Shown here: piece after piece, positions 1 to 5,186 of the stretch | Position numbering within the stretch: position 1 is the first letter of the stretch | Layout: the number at the start of each line of letters is the position of its first letter | Source: Patescibacteria group bacterium | GTDB lineage: Bacteria; Patescibacteriota; Dojkabacteria; SC72 | Direction: 5' to 3' | Assembly (NCBI GenBank): GCA_003518125.1 | Contig: DOZG01000017.1 | Location: forward strand, 1-5,186 | DNA: 5,186 nt | Notes under the pieces: generated by a model | The model's input: the letters and a program-made list of their open reading frames with translations, nothing else | Databases searched by the model: none | What the model was told of the DNA's origin: nothing | Position numbers and translations under genes: made by a program

Positions 1-137
1 TTAATAACTCCCTTAGGAGTAATCTGACTCCCAAAATTGACAAGTTGAGGAGAAGTTGTAGTTATACCTTTTAGTTCAACAGCCTTTACGGAGTGTGTAC
101 CGAAGTCTATACCTACATGATCAGGCAGTTTAGCCAT
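1..137 (-). CDS. pilM: Type IV pilus assembly protein PilM, N-terminal fragment
   Basis: This is the first 45 codons of a gene that runs off the window's low-coordinate edge. It begins MAKLPDHVGIDFGTHSVKAV. The VGIDFGTHSVKAVEL stretch (residues 8-22) is the phosphate-1 motif of actin-like ATPases in the form typical of PilM, with the G-I-D-F-G-T/S core and the SVKAVEL continuation. It is followed by the short beta-strand region ending in a G-V-I turn, as expected for this family. PilM is a cytoplasmic protein known to bind the PilN N-terminus and to link the inner-membrane platform of type IV pili to the assembly ATPases. The ATG at 135-137 is the first start in frame after a TAA (an upstream in-frame ATG at 165-167 stops after five codons). 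No Shine-Dalgarno sequence is visible. It follows the 882-residue secreted protein gene after 41 bases. pilN and pilO would be expected beyond the edge. MreB, FtsA and other actin-like proteins are less likely because of the VKAVEL continuation. Confidence 0.88.
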   Translation of the reverse strand, partial: MAKLPDHVGIDFGTHSVKAVELKGITTTSPQLVNFGSQITPKGVI

Positions 138-178
138 AACCGAGACAGTTTAAATTATGTTATACATATTAACAGAAT
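138..178 (-). other. Intergenic gap before pilM
   Basis: This 41-base gap is the longest in the cluster and the only plausible place for a secondary promoter. On the minus strand it is very AT-rich and contains TATAAC (159-164) overlapping CATAAT (154-159), both close to a -10 hexamer. Nothing like TTGACA lies 16-18 bases upstream of either. There is no inverted repeat that could form a terminator stem. Read-through from the upstream gene is the simplest explanation, and a weak internal promoter remains possible. Confidence 0.2.
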
Positions 179-2827
179 TTAGAAAGGTTTAAAACCCACC
201 TCAATTTTAAACACATCAATTTGTGATCCAAACAGAGTTCTACTAAGTAAACCGTACTTAGCATTATTATTTACTACTAACACTGGGTATATGTTTCTAC
301 TAACCAATCCTATTTCCCTATTATTCACAATTGCACTACTACTACTAAGGTTGGGTGTAAATGCTACTAATCCTCCTTCTACAAGTAGTCCATCATTATT
401 AAGGTCTTCTTCTATTACAATCTCTCCATTTGCAATGAGGAAGGAATGGAGTAGGTCATATCCGAATGCTCCTGAGTCTTCCTTATCACTCCCTGGTTGT
501 ATTGTAATATCCCCAGAAGCAAGTATTATACACGCATCTAAAGTAGTACTATTCGTAATATCAGGGGTAATAGTTACATTACCATTTACAATTATTAGTC
601 CTTTCCCATCACATACAAAGGAGTCTATTTTAGTATCTTCATCTTCATTATTGTTTATGATGTAGTAATCATGAGTCTCACTAAAAAGGTCTGTAAGATG
701 ACCAGAGATGGTTGTAACTGTAGTTTCTCCATAATTTAATGAAGGATTTTCCTTTTTAACATTGTATGCTATAAGGAGTTCTGTATATGGAGAGTTTATA
801 TATACTCCTGGGAAGTTGGATGCTTTAAAAGACTTATTCTCATTGTATTTGACCAATTTCTCTAGAAGATTAACAGCAGTATTACTACCTCCAAGAAGTA
901 CTTCATCTGTTAAATCAGCATAGAGTTCTTCAAATCCGTAGTTGGAAAGTTTGGATAGAGGATCCCATACACCATCCTCTATATTCCTAGTTGTGGAGCT
1001 TACACCATTAGTACCATACACTAAACCGTTTGTAGTCATGACCCATTCTCCTAATTCATAGATGATAGGGGTTTGAGTATAGTTACCTGCTAGATCCATA
1101 GCAGTTATCCAGAATGTAATAGCACCTCCTTCATTTCCATTTAGATCTATTGTTAAACCGGCAGAAGAGTAAGAAGATGCTCCTAGAATAGAACCTTTAC
1201 TTCCTAGTAAGTCTGTACCACTAGTAATATTATTTATATTTGAGAATAATTTTTGTGATGCACAAGTGGATAGTATATAGGGAGTACCATTGAGTGAAGA
1301 AGTAAGGTCATCTGTAGAAACACCACCTGTTCTACAAGCGTCTAGTCTAACATATGATAGCCCTAGATTATCTGAAACATTAAAACTAACAGATATTATT
1401 TCCTCATTGACCTCGGTTATTACTTCATTATTTAATATTACCGGTTGTGTTAAGTCTATATTCCAATCTTTTGTGCTATCTTCCCAATGGTCGTAATCAA
1501 TGATTATATCTTCAACCTCTTCATATTCTTCAAATGGTAGAAATCCATCTACATCGTTTGCTAAAGACCATAAGAAATACTCTCCTTCAGTTACAGATGA
1601 ACTATCATCTAAGAAGTTCATCAGAAATTCTAATTCTACACGACTATCAGCAGGGATATCTGTTACTTCAAGAGTATATATCTCCACTATCGGAGATACC
1701 CCATCTTCTGCTAGTATTGGATTTAATTCACTACCTATACCTCCTATCTCAACCCATGCTGTATTAGTTGCACTAATGTGTGGAGCATATACCTTAGACC
1801 AATTACCATCTATTCTTCTTACCATAATGCCCCAATTATCTTCACTTTCAACTTTAACAGGTAATCCTTCTGTAGGATCTGCAATTCGGTTTGGTGTAGT
1901 AAAAACACCATCATCAGACCACCATACATATATAGCCATAATGTCTTCTGTACCATCTATGTCTGAGAATTCTGCCCATATCTTAATAGGGTTGTTTAAA
2001 TTAATACCAGAGTGTGTTGTAGATGTAAATCCTAGTATTGAATCGGGTTCTTGTGCAGATATGTTTTTGATGATTTTAGAGAATAGGGGAGAGGGGTCTT
2101 TTTTAGCATATGATGTTAATACAGAATCGTAGTTACCGGGAATGATTATGAGATCTAATTCAGAGGAAGGAGCATTAATACTGTAGCATGTTGTTTCATA
2201 TTCAGTAGGGCATCCAGGATAGATAGGGTCAGTTACAAGTAAGGAGTCTGCAGGTAGTTCTCTACATGTTTCTCCTTCTGGACATGAGTCTAGGTATCCG
2301 TAGTCTGTACAATCACCTATATTACAAGGGGAGTAACAATTCCTAGTTTCTGTAGTACAATCCGCTTTTGTATAAGTACATGTTCCAGAGGTACCATAAC
2401 CAACTGGAGGAGAAGTAGAGTAAGTACCAGCACTACATGAGCCACAGCCGGGGGTACATCCAGGATCCGGGGTAGGATCAGTAGAACCACAGCAACCAGC
2501 GACTAGTAAGTCTGTTTGTGCGTCACAAGCTTCATATGTAAGGTAATACTCCAAACCCCCATTACAGTCCGAATCATCCCCAGTACAGATATACTCCAAA
2601 CGGGCTCCTCGAAAGATACATTGGGTGACGAATTCCCCCTCAAACCAAAATCCAAAATCTAACCAAACATCTTGTATATAACTACCATCAGGTGCCTGGC
2701 AATACAATCCTAAAGTTGTACAACTATAACCCAAAACATTATTCTTAAAAACATAACTCCCCAAAATCAAGATTGAAAAGAAAGATATAGTAAGAACTAT
2801 TGCTTTCAAAAATTTTAATAACCTCAT
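179..2827 (-). CDS. Large secreted cysteine-rich, Ig-like domain surface protein
   Basis: This is an 882-residue exported protein that I cannot assign to a named family. Residues 1-33 are a positively charged start plus a hydrophobic segment (about 9-27), a signal peptide or N-terminal anchor. Residues 36-214 hold 20 cysteines, with a Pro/Thr/Asp linker near 116-123 and a C-x3-C-x2-C group at 124-131. Residues about 262-435 and 460-592 look like two Ig-like beta-sandwich regions. The second has the D-N-L-G-L turn (486-490) and an A-M-D-L-A-G-N motif (576-582) common in bacterial Ig-like folds. Residues about 735-850 show repeated short strands (GLIIVNGNVTI, ACIILASGDITI, FLIANGEIVIEE, GLLVEGGLVAF), suggesting a beta-solenoid-like domain. 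A DxNxDG calcium-loop-like motif sits at 808-813. The tail ends with an aromatic VGFKPF. No second membrane segment is seen, so most of the chain should be outside the cell. The start codon lies one base after the preceding stop, suggesting translational coupling. Its place just before pilM suggests a pilus-associated adhesin or surface protein, which is inference. Confidence 0.85.
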   Translation of the reverse strand: MRLLKFLKAIVLTISFFSILILGSYVFKNNVLGYSCTTLGLYCQAPDGSYIQDVWLDFGFWFEGEFVTQCIFRGARLEYICTGDDSDCNGGLEYYLTYEACDAQTDLLVAGCCGSTDPTPDPGCTPGCGSCSAGTYSTSPPVGYGTSGTCTYTKADCTTETRNCYSPCNIGDCTDYGYLDSCPEGETCRELPADSLLVTDPIYPGCPTEYETTCYSINAPSSELDLIIIPGNYDSVLTSYAKKDPSPLFSKIIKNISAQEPDSILGFTSTTHSGINLNNPIKIWAEFSDIDGTEDIMAIYVWWSDDGVFTTPNRIADPTEGLPVKVESEDNWGIMVRRIDGNWSKVYAPHISATNTAWVEIGGIGSELNPILAEDGVSPIVEIYTLEVTDIPADSRVELEFLMNFLDDSSSVTEGEYFLWSLANDVDGFLPFEEYEEVEDIIIDYDHWEDSTKDWNIDLTQPVILNNEVITEVNEEIISVSFNVSDNLGLSYVRLDACRTGGVSTDDLTSSLNGTPYILSTCASQKLFSNINNITSGTDLLGSKGSILGASSYSSAGLTIDLNGNEGGAITFWITAMDLAGNYTQTPIIYELGEWVMTTNGLVYGTNGVSSTTRNIEDGVWDPLSKLSNYGFEELYADLTDEVLLGGSNTAVNLLEKLVKYNENKSFKASNFPGVYINSPYTELLIAYNVKKENPSLNYGETTVTTISGHLTDLFSETHDYYIINNNEDEDTKIDSFVCDGKGLIIVNGNVTITPDITNSTTLDACIILASGDITIQPGSDKEDSGAFGYDLLHSFLIANGEIVIEEDLNNDGLLVEGGLVAFTPNLSSSSAIVNNREIGLVSRNIYPVLVVNNNAKYGLLSRTLFGSQIDVFKIEVGFKPF

Positions 2828-2828
2828 C

Positions 2829-3707
2829 TTAATGTTCTATCAATAAGTTAAGTTCCAAATCCTCTACTACAAAATACTCTTCCTCATCCAATAGCAAAGA
2901 ATTCACATACTCTTCTACCACAATATCATTGGGATCAAATGTAAACATTACATTATATATCTTCCCAGTATCCAAGATATTAATATTGGATATAGATATA
3001 TCCAAGGAAGATCTCTCAGAATCGCTACTATCTATATACCCAAACCCTTCTGTACTCACCTCTAATTTAACCCTCTCATCGTTAATAGAAGTGATTAGAT
3101 GAAAAATAATACAATCACCATCAACTAAAACCTCCTCTATAATAACATTCATAAGAACCAGTAAATTATCTTCCTCCATCCCCTGTTCTCTAGTCGAATA
3201 ATAACCCTTATCTATAATATCTTCATTAGCTTTAATACGAACATTAGATTGAGTGATATTAGGATTATTCGTGTTATAAAGATGACCCAAAAGAACCTCA
3301 TCACTCATCAATGACATTTTTATATCTTTAAGTACATACTTAGAGAACAGTCCAATCCTATACGAAAGCTCTAAATCGACAGGTATAGGCCTACTATAGT
3401 CATCATAAGGATTACTCCACTCTATACTGGATAAATTCTCACACATCGTAAACTCATTCGAAATATCAGAATCAGATATGATTAAGAATTCAAAACAAGT
3501 ATTCCCACTATTACCCTCGGAAACAGATTCTATAAAAGCCTTACATGTAATTTTGAGCTCACCTGATTCATAGTTAGATGTACAAATTCCCAAAAGATCT
3601 TCATACTTATTAACCTCAGAAAAACTTCTAATATATATTAATGTAGCCATGCATAGCGAGATTAACAAGATAATCCCTCCGACCAATAGAGCAGTTTTCT
3701 TTTTCAT
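2829..3707 (-). CDS. Single-pass membrane or secreted protein of unknown family
   Basis: This 292-residue protein starts MKKKTALLVGG and has one hydrophobic segment at about residues 6-27, preceded by three lysines. That predicts an N-terminal anchor or uncleaved signal with the rest outside the membrane. The exported part is acidic and rich in Ile, Leu, Ser, Asp and Glu, with alternating polar and hydrophobic residues that suggest mostly beta structure. Five cysteines lie in it (42, 55, 71, 89, 199), four of them within the first 50 residues after the anchor. I see no prepilin peptidase site, catalytic motif or recognisable domain. The ATG sits 5 bases after the receiver-gene stop. A GGGG run at 3716-3719, inside the last receiver codons, ends 8 bases before it and is the nearest thing to a ribosome binding site in the window. 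The stop is one base before the 882-residue gene, so the two products are probably made together and may interact. An accessory or minor pilus subunit is possible, but function is unknown. Confidence 0.8.
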   Translation of the reverse strand: MKKKTALLVGGIILLISLCMATLIYIRSFSEVNKYEDLLGICTSNYESGELKITCKAFIESVSEGNSGNTCFEFLIISDSDISNEFTMCENLSSIEWSNPYDDYSRPIPVDLELSYRIGLFSKYVLKDIKMSLMSDEVLLGHLYNTNNPNITQSNVRIKANEDIIDKGYYSTREQGMEEDNLLVLMNVIIEEVLVDGDCIIFHLITSINDERVKLEVSTEGFGYIDSSDSERSSLDISISNINILDTGKIYNVMFTFDPNDIVVEEYVNSLLLDEEEYFVVEDLELNLLIEH

Positions 3708-3712
3708 CTATA

Positions 3713-4096
3713 TTACCCCAAAAACTTATCTACTTCCTTAATCAATCCTTCATAATCTAAGTCTGTCTTTACTAAATACGATGTAGCTCCTAAACTAAAA
3801 GCTTCTTTAATAACATTCTCTGAAGTCATATTCGTAAGTATAACTATTGGTACACTACCATACTTCTCCTCATTCTCCTTTACTGTTCTAAGTACCTCTA
3901 AACCATCTACACCAGGCATCATAAGATCAAGAAGTAACAAACTTATCTTCCCAAGATTATTAACCATTAAATCCAAACCATGATAACCATCCAAAGCCCC
4001 TAAGGTAGAATACCCTGCAGACTCTAAAGCCTCTGAATATGAACCCTGCAATGTCTCATTATCTTCAACTATCAGTACTGTCTTTTGATTATCCAT
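3713..4096 (-). CDS. Stand-alone response regulator receiver domain (CheY-like)
   Basis: This 127-residue protein is a single phosphoacceptor receiver domain with no output domain. Visible hallmarks in order are the acidic pair E11-D12 in V-L-I-V-E-D after strand 1, the D-G turn at 36-37, the phosphorylated Asp D57 in L-L-L-L-D-L-M-M-P-G, the conserved Thr T88 in V-I-L-T-N, the switch aromatic Y107, and Lys K110. The usual Pro after that Lys is replaced by Thr (K110-T111). The length matches a complete receiver, ending after helix 5. The family accepts phosphate from a histidine kinase and changes shape to bind a partner. Having no DNA-binding domain, it should act by protein contact, as CheY, PilG and PilH do. 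No kinase gene is visible. Its position between pilus-type genes suggests control of pilus assembly or movement, which is inference. It starts 20 bases after the preceding stop without a Shine-Dalgarno sequence. Confidence 0.95.
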   Translation of the reverse strand: MDNQKTVLIVEDNETLQGSYSEALESAGYSTLGALDGYHGLDLMVNNLGKISLLLLDLMMPGVDGLEVLRTVKENEEKYGSVPIVILTNMTSENVIKEAFSLGATSYLVKTDLDYEGLIKEVDKFLG

Positions 4097-4116
4097 AGTA
4101 AAAACGAATAAATAAA

Positions 4117-5037
4117 TTAAGGATGAAACAACCCATCATCATAGATAGCATAATCAAAGAGAGTAGAGTAACCTAAATTACCAGAACCAGGAAGAAACAT
4201 CTGCTTACCCCTGTAAGAACCATTACAAGTAACCTGTGCTGCCACCTTCATTGATCTAAACTCTTTATTTATACACTCCTCTGTACTTAAAGAATTACTT
4301 ACACCCAAAGTACCAGATATGGGAAGAATACGAATCTCTACAATACCATTTGATATTGCTGTAGGTAGATCAATAGAACCAGAATCCTTCATATACGCAT
4401 TCAAACCACTATCCCATATCATACCTTTATCCAAAGAATCCTCATACTCTACATCCTCTACATCTTCACATGTTGTACTTTCCACATTGGTAATACAGTA
4501 ATTCTCATTTACCTCTGAAACAACACCTCCTGTATTTGTTACTGACTTGATAACGAACACTGCAGTATCACCAATTGATCTAAAACGCATATTTAATTGA
4601 CAACCTGGATTAGCAATAGCATCATCAAGTGTATACGCCCTAACTGAACCCGGTTGAATTTCAATAAAATCATTCTCATCTGTCTGATCCAGAGAAATAT
4701 GAATATGGGAATTACTTGTCCCCTCACACCAATCTTCCTCTGGTAAAACTTCAACATCAACACCAATATCCTCAAGGAATTCCTTCATCTCACTAATTTT
4801 GTCAAAATCTGTCTCTGCTACACCCAATACTCCCTCTAATGTTACAATATCAGCTCCTGCAAATATATCTAATATTGCATCAGCCTGTTCTTGTGCCAAA
4901 GTAGAATCCTGTTGGCTTATCGCAGACATACGATCTTTACTCATCCTAGAAAACAAAGCTACTCCTATTATTGACGAGATCACTAATACAACCATTACTA
5001 TCGCTAATGCCTGTGCTTTTAAAAATTTCTTTACCAT
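4117..5037 (-). CDS. PilX/pseudopilin-like single-pass protein
   Basis: This 306-residue protein starts MVKKFLKAQALAIVMVVLV. It has a short basic leader, then A-Q-A-L and a hydrophobic helix (about residues 9-29), followed by S-R-M-S-K-D and a polar, Gln/Ala-rich helix to about residue 60. That layout is typical of PilX-like minor pilins and related proteins, whose hydrophobic helix packs in the pilus core while the C-terminal part is outside. The Glu at position 5 of classical mature pilins is absent, and processing after Ala7 by a prepilin peptidase is only a guess. The C-terminal part (about 61-306) is acidic with six cysteines (104, 146, 181, 190, 255, 271), an even number consistent with disulfides outside the cell. 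It has no recognised catalytic motif. It lies 19 bases after a preceding truncated gene and 20 bases before the receiver gene. No Shine-Dalgarno sequence precedes the ATG, but it is the natural start because the basic leader and helix follow directly. Pilin-like assignment is moderate and the exact subfamily unknown. Confidence 0.82.
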   Translation of the reverse strand: MVKKFLKAQALAIVMVVLVISSIIGVALFSRMSKDRMSAISQQDSTLAQEQADAILDIFAGADIVTLEGVLGVAETDFDKISEMKEFLEDIGVDVEVLPEEDWCEGTSNSHIHISLDQTDENDFIEIQPGSVRAYTLDDAIANPGCQLNMRFRSIGDTAVFVIKSVTNTGGVVSEVNENYCITNVESTTCEDVEDVEYEDSLDKGMIWDSGLNAYMKDSGSIDLPTAISNGIVEIRILPISGTLGVSNSLSTEECINKEFRSMKVAAQVTCNGSYRGKQMFLPGSGNLGYSTLFDYAIYDDGLFHP

Positions 5038-5056
5038 ATTCTAATGTAACAATAAC

Positions 5057-5186
5057 TTAATACCATGTCAAACCCTGAGTAGTGATTACAGCTTGTCTAA
5101 ACACAGTTTTCTCTATAGTGGAACTATTAGCTACCCAATATACAGGCTCCATAGTTAAATCGACATAGAAAACATTATTATTCGAA
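5057..5186 (-). CDS. C-terminal fragment of an unrecognised protein, possibly pilin-like
   Basis: The last 42 codons and a TAA stop (5057-5059) of a gene that enters from the high-coordinate edge. The visible residues run from S-N-N-N-V-F-Y-V-D-L through M-E-P-V-Y-W-V-A-N-S-S to an end of T-T-Q-G-L-T-W-Y. The other two minus-strand frames carry stops here: one has TAA TAA within the first few codons, so this frame is best supported. The piece is beta-like, with Tyr and Trp residues and no cysteine. It stops 19 bases before the pseudopilin-like gene and is likely in the same operon. Minor pilins are commonly encoded side by side, so a second pilin-like subunit is a reasonable guess, but there is too little sequence to assign a family. 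Confidence 0.65.
   Translation of the reverse strand, partial: SNNNVFYVDLTMEPVYWVANSSTIEKTVFRQAVITTQGLTWY

Noticed and set aside
154..164. Promoter -10 candidates TATAAC and CATAAT before pilM.
   Set aside because: There is no -35 element at a suitable distance, and such hexamers are expected by chance in sequence this AT-rich.
336..346. Short run of ACT triplets on the + strand.
   Set aside because: It is under four units and encodes a Ser run in the 882-residue protein, so it is too short to treat as a repeat element.
291..665. A 124-codon open frame on the + strand with a hydrophobic, Ser-rich product.
   Set aside because: It lies wholly antisense within the 882-residue gene, and its Ser/Leu/Ile-rich product is what reading the opposite strand of an AT-rich gene gives.
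1500..2132. A 210-codon open frame on the + strand, with smaller ones at 1290-1496 and 1534-1767.
   Set aside because: All are antisense to the Ig-like regions of the 882-residue gene, show no domain or transmembrane logic, and have low-complexity Ser-rich products.
2720..2731. Possible lipoprotein cysteine at residue 36 of the 882-residue protein.
   Set aside because: The preceding residues are G-Y-S rather than the L-[AS]-[GA] of a lipobox, and the cysteine lies well beyond the hydrophobic segment.
4593..4775. A 60-codon minus-strand frame rich in Ile, Leu and Met.
   Set aside because: It is an alternative frame fully inside the pseudopilin-like gene, without its own start context.
4319..5044. 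Two short + strand frames (4319-4501 and 4799-5044).
   Set aside because: Both are antisense to the pseudopilin-like gene and carry no recognisable features.
179..5059. Alternative genetic code with TGA as Gly, known in some CPR lineages.
   Set aside because: About 1,600 codons in four complete genes contain no in-frame TGA, which would be unlikely if TGA were a common Gly codon.

Overview
The window holds one strand-uniform, tightly packed gene cluster on the minus strand, read from high to low coordinates. It looks like part of a type IV pilus (or type IV pilus-like envelope) locus from an AT-rich bacterium. Three things suggest a Candidate Phyla Radiation/Patescibacteria member: low GC, a response regulator with a receiver-domain style I associate with that group, and large secreted proteins ending in a beta-rich domain of a kind I recall from CPR genomes. 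This placement is an inference. The standard bacterial code fits, because about 1,600 codons are open without in-frame TGA and all five visible stops are TAA.

Order of transcription: (1) the last 42 residues of an unrecognised protein (5057-5186, cut by the window edge); (2) a 306-residue single-pass protein with a PilX/pseudopilin-like N-terminus (4117-5037); (3) a 127-residue stand-alone receiver domain (3713-4096); (4) a 292-residue single-pass protein of unknown family (2829-3707); (5) an 882-residue secreted protein with a cysteine-rich N-terminal part, two Ig-like beta-sandwich regions and a C-terminal beta-rich domain (179-2827); (6) the first 45 residues of PilM, the actin-like cytoplasmic protein of the type IV pilus (1-137, cut by the window edge).

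The gaps between genes are 19, 20, 5, 1 and 41 bases, so a single transcript is likely. No clear Shine-Dalgarno sequence precedes any of the five visible starts. No stretch over 300 bases lacks a gene, and I see no RNA gene, mobile element, CRISPR array or convincing terminator.

Working model: PilM and the pseudopilin-like protein belong to the pilus machine, the receiver domain may regulate it, and the 882- and 292-residue proteins are exported parts, perhaps a surface or tip adhesin and an accessory subunit. All three complete exported proteins are cysteine-bearing, while the receiver domain and the PilM fragment have no cysteine. This agrees with disulfide-stabilised ectodomains outside the membrane.
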